Part shown: positions 16,770 to 25,742 of the stretch, piece after piece
Position numbering within the stretch: position 1 is the stretch's first letter
Layout of the letters: every line of letters begins with the position of its first letter
Assembly (NCBI RefSeq): GCF_000526215.1
Contig: NZ_JAFQ01000004.1
Span: forward strand, 1 to 64,000
Direction of reading: 5' to 3'
Source of the DNA: Nocardia sp. BMG51109
GTDB taxonomy: Bacteria; Actinomycetota; Actinomycetes; Mycobacteriales; Mycobacteriaceae
Length of the DNA: 64,000 bases
The notes under the pieces: generated by a model
Seen by the model: the letters and a program-made list of their open reading frames with translations, nothing else
The model's database searches: none
Told to the model about the DNA's origin: nothing
Translations under genes and position numbers: made by a program

Positions 16770-18010
16770 TGCCGGACACGACCACCGTCGTGGTCGGGGC
16801 CGGGCACAACGGCCTGGCGATCAGCCGCCACCTGGCCGACCGCTCGATCGACCACGTGGTCCTCGAGCGCGGCCGGGTGGCGCACTCCTGGCGCACCCAG
16901 CGCTGGGACTCGCTGCGCCTGCTCACCCCCAACTGGATGACCCGGCTGCCCGGGCACGCCTACGACGGCGACGACCCCGACGGCTATCTCACCGCCGCCG
17001 AGGTGGCCGGCTTCGTCGCCGACTACGCCACGGCGTCGTCGGCGCCCGTCCGGACCGGTACCACCGTGACCGCGGTCCGAGCCGCCGACGACGGGTTCAC
17101 GGTCGCCACCGATCAGGGCGAGTGGCGGGCCCGCACCGTCGTGCTCGCCGCGGGCCTCACGACCTCCCCGCTCCCCGCGCTCGCCGACGCCCTTCCCCAG
17201 GACATCGAGTCGATCGCCGCGCTCGACTACCGCAATCCGGACCAGCTCCCCGCCGGGGGCGTGCTCGTCGTCGGGGCCGCGGCGAGCGGCATCCAGATCG
17301 CCGAGGAGATCCACCGTTCCGGCCGCCCCGTCACCCTCGCCACCGGTGAGCACGTGCGGGTGCCCCGCCGATACCGCGACCGCGACATCCTGTGGTGGCT
17401 CGACGCCACCGGCATCCTCGACGAACGCTCCGACGGCATCGACGACCTTGTCCGGGCCCGCAATCTCGCCTCCTTCCAGCTCGTCGGCGGCCGGCGCACC
17501 CTCGACCTGAATACGGTGCAGGACAGGGGAATTCGTCTCGTCGGCAAGCTGGCCGGCATCCGCGACGGCGTCGCCCAGTTCTCCGGCTCGCTGCGCAACG
17601 TGATCGCGCTGGCCGACCTCAAACTCGACCGGCTGCTCGACGCCATCGACGACCATGCGGGCGGCCGCGGTGAACGGCCCGAACCGACCCGCGTCCCCGA
17701 TTCCCCGCTGCTGCTCGACCTGACATCGGGCGAGATCCGCTCGGTCGTCTGGGCGACCGGCATCAAACCCGACCACTCCTGGCTCGAACTCCCCGTCTTC
17801 GACCACCGCAACAGGCTCCGCCACCACGGCGGCGTGGTCGACTGGCCCGGCCTCTACATCACCGGCCTACCGGTCCTGCGCCGCCGCCGATCCACCTACA
17901 TCGACGGAGCGGCCGCCGACGCCGCCGACCTGACCGGCCACCTCGCCGGATACCTCGGCGGCCGGCCACCCGACAGCACCGGCCGGCGGGAACAGACCCG
18001 TACCCGCTGA
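16769..18010 (+). CDS. FAD/NAD(P)-dependent oxidoreductase (flavin monooxygenase-like)
   Basis: 413 residues. The N-terminal FAD motif is VVVGAGHNGLAISRHL and a second dinucleotide motif is VLVVGAAASGIQIAEEI near residue 170. The stretch RWDSLRLLTPNWMTRLPGHAYDGDDPDGY is typical of small bacterial flavin monooxygenases, including the MSMEG_0569-type group. VVWATGIKPDHSWLELP near 328 is the ATG motif linking both domains. Last gene of the metY operon, so oxidation of a sulfur or nitrogen compound is plausible but unproven. Confidence 0.82.
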   Translation: MPDTTTVVVGAGHNGLAISRHLADRSIDHVVLERGRVAHSWRTQRWDSLRLLTPNWMTRLPGHAYDGDDPDGYLTAAEVAGFVADYATASSAPVRTGTTVTAVRAADDGFTVATDQGEWRARTVVLAAGLTTSPLPALADALPQDIESIAALDYRNPDQLPAGGVLVVGAAASGIQIAEEIHRSGRPVTLATGEHVRVPRRYRDRDILWWLDATGILDERSDGIDDLVRARNLASFQLVGGRRTLDLNTVQDRGIRLVGKLAGIRDGVAQFSGSLRNVIALADLKLDRLLDAIDDHAGGRGERPEPTRVPDSPLLLDLTSGEIRSVVWATGIKPDHSWLELPVFDHRNRLRHHGGVVDWPGLYITGLPVLRRRRSTYIDGAAADAADLTGHLAGYLGGRPPDSTGRREQTRTR

Positions 18011-18015
18011 GGGCC

Positions 18016-18633
18016 TCAGAGTTTGTACCGGCCGACCACCCAGCTGCGCTCGGCCGGCGGCTCCACGGTCGTGGCCTCGACACCGTCCTTCACCAGCGCG
18101 TCCTGGATCACGAGGCCGTCGGCCACGGCGTCCTCCCAGGCGTAGGCCGGGCCGCGCCCCCACTGCACCCAGGGTGCGATGTCGTCGACCACGACCACGG
18201 TCTCCTCGGTCGCGAAGGCCCGCATGTTGGCGAGATCGGCCGCCGCGACCTCGTAGGTGTGGCCACCATCGATGAAGATGAGATCGAATCTCAGTGTCGG
18301 ATGGAGCCGGTGGAAGGCGGGGACGGTCCGCGTGGAGTTGCCGGCCACCAGCGTGTGCCGCCCCGGGAACACCACGTCGATATGCTCCTTCGCGGGCCTG
18401 ACGTAGTGGTGCTCGCCGAGGTCGAAGGAGCAGACCGTAACCTCCGGACCCGCGGCCAGGAAGGCATGGCTGGAAAAACCGCCGTTGAAACCGATCTCCC
18501 CGACCGTCTTCGCCCCGGTCTCGCGGACCAGACCCGCCAGATACGCCAACTCCCCGTCGTCGGCCGACCCCTCCACCCACTGCCCCGCCTGCGCGGCGTC
18601 GACCGCCAGACTCGCGAGATATTTCAACGACAT
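18016..18633 (-). CDS. Class I SAM-dependent methyltransferase (Methyltransf_24 type)
   Basis: 205 residues with TVGEIGFNGGFSSHAFL (SAM motif I), FDLGEHHYVRPAKEH, and FDLIFIDGGHTYEVAAADLANM, a signature of the class that includes sugar/antibiotic O-methyltransferases. VVVVDDIAPWVQWGRGPAYAW near the C-terminus is typical too. The substrate is unknown. The polyketide synthase scar immediately upstream suggests it could be left over from a secondary-metabolite cluster. Confidence 0.8.
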   Translation of the reverse strand: MSLKYLASLAVDAAQAGQWVEGSADDGELAYLAGLVRETGAKTVGEIGFNGGFSSHAFLAAGPEVTVCSFDLGEHHYVRPAKEHIDVVFPGRHTLVAGNSTRTVPAFHRLHPTLRFDLIFIDGGHTYEVAAADLANMRAFATEETVVVVDDIAPWVQWGRGPAYAWEDAVADGLVIQDALVKDGVEATTVEPPAERSWVVGRYKL

Positions 18634-18800
18634 GCGCGCACTCCCGTACCCACCTCACCTGCTCCTGACCCGCACCGACTTCGGTTGTGCACCGCGGACA
18701 TTCACCCGCCCACGATCCGCACTCCCGCTCGATGCTCCGAGTACCCGAGTATGCAGCAACCGCCCCACATCCGCTCCGCGACCACCGACAGCTGCGCTGA

Positions 18801-18986
18801 TCATTCCGATACGTCGCAGAGATCGGCGGTCAGGGTGGCAGCGGTCGGGTACTCGAACACGACTGTGGTCGGCACAGAAATGCCGAGCGCGGCGGCGAAC
18901 CACCAGAGATCGGCCGACGAGACGATACAGCCCGGATACCCGCACCCGATGTCGACGATCGCGGTCGGGTCGGCTCGAGGGGATGG
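18801..18986 (-). pseudogene. Remnant of a modular polyketide synthase (KS start fused to ACP end)
   Basis: One frame reads DPTAIVDIGCGYPGCIVSS then ADLWWFAAALGIS and VPTTVVFEYPTAATLTADL, ending at a TGA (18801-18803). The first half matches the opening of a ketosynthase domain (DPIAIVGIGCRYPGG...DLW). The second half matches the end of an acyl carrier domain (LGISVPTTLVFDYPTPAALAAHL). The catalytic middle of the module is gone, so an internal deletion of several kilobases left about 60 codons. No start codon is evident. The rest of 18634-19013 shows nothing coding. Confidence 0.6.
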
Positions 18987-19013
18987 CAGCCGACGGAGGC
19001 GGGGTGGGTGAAT

Positions 19014-20066
19014 TCAGCCGTCGACGAACCTCGGGTAGAGCGCCCGCATGAGCGCGAGGGCGATCTCCTGGCTGATGATGTTGTCGTTCACCAACGCGTT
19101 GGTCACGACCGCGACCGACGCATCCTCGGCGGGATAGCGGTACACCGCGCACGACGAACCGGGCGTCATGCCGCTGTGGCCGACCAGCGCGCCGAGGCGC
19201 TGCACTCCGAGCCCGTACCGATGAAAGGCCCGCCGGCCGGCCAGGTGCCGCGGTGTCAATCGCTCACGCTGCAGCTCCGCTGACAGCAGCGTGCTGTCGG
19301 CAAGCTCACGCACCCAGATGAGGAGGTCCTCGACCGTCGAGGTCATTGCAGCGGCCGTCCACAGGACATGGGGGTTCATGTCGCCTAGCTCGCGTAGCGT
19401 GCGGCTGTCGGGAATGAGTGCGTAGATCGCCGGATGTGGGTCGGGAAGCTTTGCGACCGAGGGGAATTCGGTGCACGCCAGGCCCGGCACCGCCGCGACG
19501 ACCTCGCCGTTGATCACGTCGGCCGCGGGCTTGCCGGTCACCTGCTCGAGCACGAGTCCGAGCAGAATGTAGTTGCTGTCGCAGTAGCGGGCCCTGACAC
19601 CCGGTTCGAAAGCCGCCGGCCTGCTTCGCATCACATCGACCTTGCGCTGTTGCGGCCAGTCCGTGTCGGCGGTGTCGAACGACAGGCCCTCGACCGTCGG
19701 CAGCCAGTCCGGCACATCGGCAAAGTCGGGGACACCGGACGTCATGTTCAGGAGGTGCTTGATCGTGATGCGCTCACCGTTCGGGATTCCCGGAACGAAG
19801 GGTTCGAGTGTGTCGCCGAAACCGAGTCGGCCCCTGTCGATCTGCTGCAGAACAGCCGTCGCGGTGAACGATTTCGTGACACTTCCGATGCGATAGTGGT
19901 CGCCGATCCGGAACGGTTCGCCGGTGGTCACGTCCGAGACGCCGAGCGCAAGCTCCCATCGCCGACCGCCCACCTCGACGACCGCGCCGAGGCCGGGCAG
20001 GCGTTTCTCGTAGAACTGTGTCTCGAGGAGGAACTCGAGCATGTCGCGAGTCGTCTCGTCGAGCAT
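19014..20066 (-). CDS. Serine hydrolase of the beta-lactamase (class C) / DD-peptidase family
   Basis: 350 residues with SVTK (SxxK nucleophile motif, about 63-66), YCDSNYILLG (YxN motif near 161) and VGHSG (HxG motif near 300). No signal peptide is visible at MLDETTRDMLEFLLE, so it is probably cytosolic, acting as an esterase or amidase instead of a cell-wall enzyme. It lies six bases after the EspG-like gene on the same strand and may be co-transcribed with the ESX accessory set. Confidence 0.85.
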   Translation of the reverse strand: MLDETTRDMLEFLLETQFYEKRLPGLGAVVEVGGRRWELALGVSDVTTGEPFRIGDHYRIGSVTKSFTATAVLQQIDRGRLGFGDTLEPFVPGIPNGERITIKHLLNMTSGVPDFADVPDWLPTVEGLSFDTADTDWPQQRKVDVMRSRPAAFEPGVRARYCDSNYILLGLVLEQVTGKPAADVINGEVVAAVPGLACTEFPSVAKLPDPHPAIYALIPDSRTLRELGDMNPHVLWTAAAMTSTVEDLLIWVRELADSTLLSAELQRERLTPRHLAGRRAFHRYGLGVQRLGALVGHSGMTPGSSCAVYRYPAEDASVAVVTNALVNDNIISQEIALALMRALYPRFVDG

Positions 20067-20071
20067 CGTGT

Positions 20072-20905
20072 TCAGCGGATCTGGAAGTCGCGTTCGACGG
20101 GCCGGTTCTCCTTGATCCGCCGCACCAGGTCGGCGACTCGCTGGTTGACGAATTTCTCGAATGCGTCGTCGTCCACCGGAATTGCGACCGGATCCGGCTT
20201 GGGCTCGATCACGTAGCGGCCGTCGTCGGCGATGTCGCGCCAGCGCAGGAGATAGCCGCGGCGATCTTGGATCCAGTGTGCCGCGCTGCCCGGCTCGACC
20301 CTCAGCTCGCCGCGTCGAGCCGTCTTCGCGTTGAGCCAGCGGTCGGAGCGTTGCTGCGGTAGGTTCATCGAATCGAGCACCGGAGAGGAGCCGTAGCTGT
20401 CCGTTCCGGCCGACGGCTGCTGCGCGAGGATCGGGACTTCGCGCTGCTTACCGGGCCCGACCTTCGGTAGCTGGTCGATCACGGCTTTCGCCAGCCCGAC
20501 GACGTCGGTCTGGTAGACGTCGATGTCGCCGCCGCGTTCGATAGTCGCGCCCGGCTGCTGTACCAGGACCACGGCATAGCCTTCGCGCCGCAATCCCACG
20601 ACGCGCGTCACCGCCGACATGTCCGTCTCGTCGCCGGGCGCCTCGCCCGCTGCCCAGATGACGATGTCGGGATTGACGGCGGCCTTCCACAGCTGCAGCA
20701 GATCGGCGGATTCCCACCCCTGCGGCGCACGGAACGGCGGATTCCCCAGAAGCCGTTCCGCCGTCTCCCTTTTCGCGCGGACGTAGTCTGCCTCGTATTC
20801 GTGGGTCGGCCAGTGCGTCAGCGGGAACGGCAGGCCGTCGTCGGACAGCATCTCCCACAGCACCGTGACCTCGAGCGACGTCAGCCGCCCCCGGTAGACG
20901 GTCAT
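20072..20905 (-). CDS. EspG-like type VII secretion chaperone
   Basis: 277 residues. The opening (LTSLEVTVLWEMLSDDGLPFPLTHWP) and the central VTRVVGLRREGYAVVLVQQPGA stretch match EspG-family proteins, which bind PE/PPE-like substrates in the cytosol and keep them soluble for ESX export. Its ATG at 20905 overlaps the stop of the WXG-containing repeat protein (20902), so chaperone and probable client are translated together. I am fairly sure of the family, less of the partner. Confidence 0.7.
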   Translation of the reverse strand: MTVYRGRLTSLEVTVLWEMLSDDGLPFPLTHWPTHEYEADYVRAKRETAERLLGNPPFRAPQGWESADLLQLWKAAVNPDIVIWAAGEAPGDETDMSAVTRVVGLRREGYAVVLVQQPGATIERGGDIDVYQTDVVGLAKAVIDQLPKVGPGKQREVPILAQQPSAGTDSYGSSPVLDSMNLPQQRSDRWLNAKTARRGELRVEPGSAAHWIQDRRGYLLRWRDIADDGRYVIEPKPDPVAIPVDDDAFEKFVNQRVADLVRRIKENRPVERDFQIR

Positions 20906-22437
20906 TTCTCGACGACCGGCTTCGCGACGACCGGGGCGTCGCCCAGGGCCTCCTCGAGGTACTCATCGGACTGCAGGTAGTCGGCCGGCTTGTGCTCCTT
21001 GCCCTGCTGGCCCTGCGCGCCACCGCCACCGCCGCCGCCCATCGGGCCGCCCATGCCGCCCGGTCCGCCGACCGGTGTCTGAGGCACGCCCGCCTTGATT
21101 CCCCCCGCGGCCTCGCCCTCCACGCTGGCCCGCGGGAACAGCCGCGCCAGCTGTGTCTGATCCTTGGACAGCGGGCTGGTGCCGCCGGGACCGCCACCCG
21201 CACCGCCGCCGCCTTTGCCTCCGCCGCCGCCCCCGCCCTTCAGGGCCTCGCTGGCCAGCTCGGACATGCCGGGCAGTCCGGGCAGTCCGCCGGGCATGTT
21301 CTTCAGTGCGTCCTGCTGAAATGCCTGCATACCCTGCTGCACGGCCTGCTGGGCGCCCTGCAGGCCCTGCTGCAAGGCCTGCTGCAGGGCCTGCAAACCC
21401 TGCATCGCCGCCTGCTGCTGTTGCTGTTGTTGCTGTTGTTGCTGTTGCTGTTGCTGTTGTTGCTGCTGCTGTTCTTGTTGTTGTTGCTGCTGCTTCTGAT
21501 ATGCCTCTTGCTGCTTCTGCTGCTCTTCCTGCTGTTGCTTCTGGTATTCCTCTTGCTGCTTCTGGTACGCCTCTTGCTGTTTCTGATAGTCCTGCTGTGC
21601 CAGCGACGACGAGGTGGGGCTGCCCGGGCTGCCGGGACTGCTCGGGCTACCTGGACTGCCGGGGTTGCTCGGGTTGCCTGGGTTACCCGGATTGCCGGGG
21701 TAACCCGGGTCGCCCGGGATCGTCCCGCTCTCCGTCACCGGCTTCGGGGGCGGGAATGTCGGCATGGCCGCGTCCACGGACTTCCCGCCGGGAACGAAGA
21801 TCTGGTTCATGACGTCGTTGGCCCGCTTCGTGAGCTGCTGCTTCACGAGCGTGTGGACCTCATCGCTGAGTCTGGAGTAGTCGGAGGCGTAGGTCAGATA
21901 CCCGCCGTCCGTACTGTCACGGTAGTGGGCGTCATTGCCGCCCTGGTAGTTGTCGACGGTGGTCACGATGTTCTTCCCGTTGGTCAGCTGGCCGTATTGG
22001 TCGGGAATACTGTTCTTCGTGGCCTCGAGGAATTCCGCCGAGAAATCCAGGCTGTGTGCGACCGCGCTGATAACAGTGGGGAGCTGCGACAGCTGATCGG
22101 CGTATTTCTGTACCGCCTGCGACGCGGTGCCGGCGGCGTCCGAATCCCAGGAATCGATGATCTTCGATTTCACTTCGTTCGAGAACTGGGCGGCGAGCGT
22201 TTTCAAGGCTTCGCCGTGATCGCGCCACTTGCCCGCCGTGTCTCGCACATAACCGGGGTTGATCGAATCGCGGTATTTCACAAGGTTTTCCAGCGTCTCA
22301 CCGAAGGTCTTCCACTGGATCTCGCCGACCTCGGTCCCGACATCACTGTCGGTGCCGAGCACGGTGCTCTTGTCGGCGTTCCTGTCCTTCGGCTTGAATT
22401 CGTTCAGCTTCGCGTCGAGCTCACGTGAGCCAGTCAT
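20902..22437 (-). CDS. Probable ESX-secreted WXG/PPE-like protein with collagen-like and poly-Gln regions
   Basis: 511 residues. The N-terminal 210 residues are helical with a WxG-like turn (IDSWDSDAAG, Trp97). Then come a collagen-like Gly-x-Pro tract (about 243-273), a KQQ/EEYQK-rich coiled segment (280-315), a run of 20 glutamines (323-342), an amphipathic QGLQ/QQAL repeat (343-375) and Gly-rich stretches (401-419, 457-474). YLQSD at 487-491 fits the type VII YxxxD/E export signal. It is coupled to the EspG-like gene downstream. The function outside the cell is unknown; the low-complexity middle suggests an extended or self-associating linker. Confidence 0.7.
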   Translation of the reverse strand: MTGSRELDAKLNEFKPKDRNADKSTVLGTDSDVGTEVGEIQWKTFGETLENLVKYRDSINPGYVRDTAGKWRDHGEALKTLAAQFSNEVKSKIIDSWDSDAAGTASQAVQKYADQLSQLPTVISAVAHSLDFSAEFLEATKNSIPDQYGQLTNGKNIVTTVDNYQGGNDAHYRDSTDGGYLTYASDYSRLSDEVHTLVKQQLTKRANDVMNQIFVPGGKSVDAAMPTFPPPKPVTESGTIPGDPGYPGNPGNPGNPSNPGSPGSPSSPGSPGSPTSSSLAQQDYQKQQEAYQKQQEEYQKQQQEEQQKQQEAYQKQQQQQQEQQQQQQQQQQQQQQQQQQQQAAMQGLQALQQALQQGLQGAQQAVQQGMQAFQQDALKNMPGGLPGLPGMSELASEALKGGGGGGGKGGGGAGGGPGGTSPLSKDQTQLARLFPRASVEGEAAGGIKAGVPQTPVGGPGGMGGPMGGGGGGGAQGQQGKEHKPADYLQSDEYLEEALGDAPVVAKPVVEK

Positions 22438-22474
22438 GGGTCACCTCCCTGTGGTGAGGACGGCTGGAATCTCA

Positions 22475-22873
22475 CTACTTCGGCCGGTAGCCCGCGACCT
22501 TCGTGTCGTAGTCGGAAAGGGCCTGGGCGGAGGCATTTTCGTTCGTCAGGTACGCACGGCCGGCGGCAATGAAGGTATCCATCATGTCGTTGACGACCTC
22601 GCGATGCTTCGTCAGCACGTGCTTCAGCGAGGAATCGCCGCCGTCCGCGCGGTCGCTGTAGCGCTCGGCGAGATCGTGCGCGTTCGGGACGACACTGCCG
22701 TCGCCGAAGCCGCCTTTGAAGGTGCCGAGCGTGGCGGCGTCGCCGATCGCGCTGTCGAGTTTGGTGAGCATGTCACCGCACAGCTTGGCACAGTCCTGCG
22801 CGGCGGTCGGTTCCAGCCGGATGTGTTGGCCCTTGGCGGCGTTGGTGAGGCGGTCGAATTCGCTGTCTGCCAT
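22475..22873 (-). CDS. Helical protein of the ESX accessory locus
   Basis: 132 residues, predicted mostly alpha-helical, with no signal peptide. The spacing of an N-terminal helix (PTAAQDCAKLCGDMLTKLDSAI) and a C-terminal helix (HREVVNDMMDTFIAAGRAYL) around a Gly-rich turn resembles WXG100-type partners, although no WxG is present. It starts the gene set that continues with the WXG-like repeat protein 37 bases downstream. Heterodimer formation with that protein is a guess. Confidence 0.6.
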   Translation of the reverse strand: MADSEFDRLTNAAKGQHIRLEPTAAQDCAKLCGDMLTKLDSAIGDAATLGTFKGGFGDGSVVPNAHDLAERYSDRADGGDSSLKHVLTKHREVVNDMMDTFIAAGRAYLTNENASAQALSDYDTKVAGYRPK

Positions 22874-23177
22874 CGGTCGGTCCTTCTACAACGAGATGCT
22901 CGGTACACAGTGTCGGCCCAACGCTGCGCCGCCGGGCACAGGTGGCTGTTGTAGTGAGCACCGCACCGGTGGTCGTCCCCCACCCAGGCGCGCACGTGCC
23001 GACGTGGTAAGACCCCACCGACACGATCGCGCTCACGCGGTTCAGCATATCGGATCACGCGTGGGATGCAGCGCCAACTGCCCCCGACTGCGAGCTGCTC
23101 ACGGAGCCGGGCGTAGCCGCTCGCGGTTTCGGATCCGTCGATCGCACCGGGCAGTTCGCCGATCCGGCCGACGTGGC
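22874..23177. other. Non-coding interval, nothing assigned
   Basis: About 300 bases between the prenyl synthase gene and the ESX set. It must contain the promoter of the ESX genes on its left side. A minus-strand stretch reading RIGELPGAIDGSETASGYARL hints at an old coding remnant, but no family is recognisable. Confidence 0.4.
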
Positions 23178-24215
23178 TCATTGACCTGTGTGCTGGAGAT
23201 GGTTGGTCAGGGCGATCAGTTCGTCGCGCACCGGCTCGACCACGCGGGCGCGGTCCAGATACCCAGCGGCCCTGCTGGTCTGGTCCTCGACTGCTCGGAG
23301 CGTCCACTCGCGTGCGCCGCATTGCTCCAGTAAGGAGGCGATGTGCGCGGTCTCCGCATCGCCGACGGGGCCCCGGGCATTGTAGAAGGCCGCCAGCTCG
23401 CCGGCAGTTGTGCCGGGAGGGCCGAGAGCAGCCATCACCATGGGCGATTTGGTGCGATTTCGGATATCAGCACACGTGTTGTGGTCCCTGGGTCCGGCCG
23501 GCAGCGTGTCACCGAGGTCGTCGAGAAGTTGCGCCACCCGACCGACGCACAGCCCGAACCCTCTCATGGCGCGAACCTGCTCCGGGTCGGCGCCGCACAC
23601 CAACGCCCCCATCTCGGCGGCGAGCCGATAGATACCAGCTGCTTTGCCATCCAGCACCGACTGCGAGCCGACCATCGTGACTGGTGCATCCGTCACCTCC
23701 GCCAATTCGGTGGCTTCGGCACCACATGCGCGGCCGAGCATTGCGGCGGTGCGTCTCGACGCTTCCGCGGCGCCACGGTGGGACTGACACGCGAGGATCT
23801 CGAACGCCAGCGCCACCAGCGCGTCTCCCAGCAGCATCGCTGTCGGAAGCCCGAAGGCAGTCCAGAGCGTCGGCCGGCCCCGGCGTTCGTGATCGCCGTC
23901 GATGATGTCGTCGTGGATGAGCGTCATAGCGGCGACCAGGTCGCAGGCTACGGCGCTGTCGCAGGCGTGTTTCCATGGGTCGCCGTTGATGGCCGAGGCG
24001 AGCAGCGTCAACGTTGCGAGCCGGTGGTGGGCGCTCGAACCGGGCGGGCGGGAACCGTCTCGTGCGGGCAGACCGTAGTGATAGGCAGCTATGTCCGGAA
24101 AAGGCTCCGCCAGGTGGCTCAGCCACCGTCTCAGCGCCGGTTCGAGCAGACTACGGGAGTCGGCGAGGATTTGGGCCACCCGGCGCGGCCGCGCACCGGC
24201 GAGATTGTTCGGCAT
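23178..24215 (-). CDS. Polyprenyl diphosphate synthase (trans-isoprenyl synthase)
   Basis: 345 residues with both aspartate-rich motifs of head-to-tail prenyl synthases: DDIID at 102-106 and DDLGD at 232-236, plus the lysine/Gln region VLDGKAAGIYRLAAEMGAL near 188. It condenses IPP with allylic diphosphates to give a C15-C20+ prenyl diphosphate. The DDxxD spacing and a bulky Leu-Ile before the first motif leave product length open. It lies downstream of a terpene cyclase on the same strand and presumably supplies that enzyme's substrate. Confidence 0.88.
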   Translation of the reverse strand: MPNNLAGARPRRVAQILADSRSLLEPALRRWLSHLAEPFPDIAAYHYGLPARDGSRPPGSSAHHRLATLTLLASAINGDPWKHACDSAVACDLVAAMTLIHDDIIDGDHERRGRPTLWTAFGLPTAMLLGDALVALAFEILACQSHRGAAEASRRTAAMLGRACGAEATELAEVTDAPVTMVGSQSVLDGKAAGIYRLAAEMGALVCGADPEQVRAMRGFGLCVGRVAQLLDDLGDTLPAGPRDHNTCADIRNRTKSPMVMAALGPPGTTAGELAAFYNARGPVGDAETAHIASLLEQCGAREWTLRAVEDQTSRAAGYLDRARVVEPVRDELIALTNHLQHTGQ

Positions 24216-24463
24216 GATTCACTCCCGATATCCTGACGATGTCAGAAATGCGCATGTGGATCGGCCTCCCATCCAGAGCCGAAGGCGGGGTTCCCCTCTC
24301 GCGATCGGGCCGGCGATCCGCGCCCGCCGGGCCGGATGCCGAGTCGCGTTCGCCACCGCCGCCGAACGGGTGTCGCGGCCGGCCGACGCCCACCACGCCG
24401 GCCGACTACCAGCCGATAAGCGTCCGCACCACGGGTTTCCATCAACGAAGCGCTGTCGGATCG

Positions 24464-25426
24464 CTACGAGACCCGAGTGCCGGCGTTGTACCGACGCGAC
24501 TCGAAGTGCCACTGCGCCATACCGGCGAGCAACCGTTGCAGGCCGGAGATATACCGCGGCACCGGTGGTCCGTAGTCGTCGGCCAGCGATCGGGAAGCTT
24601 GCCGGAAGCGGCCGATCGTCGCGTCGTTCCACCGGCCGATCGCCTCGAAGCTGTCCTCGAGGCTGGTGTGCCGGTGGTGTCGATGAATCAGAATCGCGTT
24701 GAATTTCGGTGTGCCCGTATCCTCCCTGGCCAAGGACGCGGCGTCGTTGACGAGCCCGCCGATCAGGCCGGTGGCCTCCAGCAGATCGCGGTGGCGCGGA
24801 TCCGCCGCCACGCGCTCCGGCAGGCAGATGTGCTCGGCGATCTCGACCAACGGCACGTACACCAACAGGCCGGCTTCCAACGGCCGCAGCCGCTCGTAGT
24901 CTTCGAGGGTCGCCCACACATCGCCGTCGGGCGTGCTCGACAACACGACCTCGAACGTCTCCCGGATCACGGTCACCAGGCGTTCCGCCCATGCGGCTCC
25001 GGCGTACCGGCCGAGGTCGAGCAGCCGCGCTCCGACGTCCGGCCAGGCGTCGGCGTGGGGTCGTTCCATCGCGTTCGCGGGTGGGCTCCACTCGGGAAAG
25101 GTGGCCATCCGGGCCGCCAGTTCGAGCCGCTGCGCCCTGTCGAGCGACTCCCTCGACTCGTCGAACATCTCATCCAACGATGACGCCCAGGCCATGAAAT
25201 CGGAGGCGGCCTGCAAGAACTCACGGTCCGCGGTCAGCGGACAGGCCCGGCCGACGCACCCACCCGGGTCGTAATTCCGGATCCGTCGTATGGTTCCGTC
25301 GCCCGCTCCGGCGAGACCGACTCTGCGAAGCCAGGACAGCGTGTTGTCGGTCAGGCCGGCGGCATGCCGATTCGGCGGCACCGTCCAGTCCGTCGGCGGA
25401 CCGAAACGTGAACGGATGTCGTACAT
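24464..25426 (-). CDS. Class I terpene cyclase (bacterial terpene synthase family 2)
   Basis: 320 residues. The metal-binding first motif is DEMFDE at 85-90, a variant of DDxxD/E, and the NSE triad is intact as NDAASLARE at 227-235. The length and the terminal RY pair region (ESRRYNAG near the C-terminus) fit bacterial sesqui- or diterpene cyclases. It ionises a prenyl diphosphate in the presence of Mg2+ to form a cyclic hydrocarbon. The adjacent prenyl synthase completes a minimal cluster; no P450 or other tailoring gene is seen. The DE instead of DD at the first motif is unusual. Confidence 0.85.
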   Translation of the reverse strand: MYDIRSRFGPPTDWTVPPNRHAAGLTDNTLSWLRRVGLAGAGDGTIRRIRNYDPGGCVGRACPLTADREFLQAASDFMAWASSLDEMFDESRESLDRAQRLELAARMATFPEWSPPANAMERPHADAWPDVGARLLDLGRYAGAAWAERLVTVIRETFEVVLSSTPDGDVWATLEDYERLRPLEAGLLVYVPLVEIAEHICLPERVAADPRHRDLLEATGLIGGLVNDAASLAREDTGTPKFNAILIHRHHRHTSLEDSFEAIGRWNDATIGRFRQASRSLADDYGPPVPRYISGLQRLLAGMAQWHFESRRYNAGTRVS

Positions 25427-25460
25427 GGTCTCCCTTTCGACAGTGGCGATGGTCCGTGGG

Positions 25461-25742
25461 CTATGCCTCGACACCGGCCGCTGCTCCACAGTCGGAGGCG
25501 CAGGTCCACCGCCCGAGGCGGCATCGGCGGCGGTTGTAGGTATCCACAAGCACAGCTCGACGGGCGCGCCCCACCAGGGTGAGGAAGGCCGAGGTGCGTA
25601 TCTCACCGGAGGTGCCGATGATCAGGTCGGGTCGGCCCGCGAGCACATCGCGGCGGAACGTCCATGATCGTTCCCAACCGCCCGAACCAGTATCGGTCAC
25701 ACTCCCGCGGCCACAGAAGCCCGTGATGCACATATCCGGCAT
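25461..25742 (-). CDS. Unrecognised short reading frame upstream of the terpene cyclase
   Basis: 93 codons starting MPDMCITGFCGRGSVTDT and ending 34 bases before the cyclase start. It contains a plausible folded stretch (RPDLIIGTSGEIRTSAFLTL) and several cysteines but no family I recognise. It could be a small tailoring or leader protein, a remnant of a larger gene, or chance coding. Confidence 0.25.
   Translation of the reverse strand: MPDMCITGFCGRGSVTDTGSGGWERSWTFRRDVLAGRPDLIIGTSGEIRTSAFLTLVGRARRAVLVDTYNRRRCRLGRWTCASDCGAAAGVEA

Noticed and set aside
20992..22428. A 478-codon plus-strand frame with a long leucine run
   Set aside because: It is the antisense of the poly-Gln/collagen-like gene; CAG/CAA read backwards gives the Leu tract.
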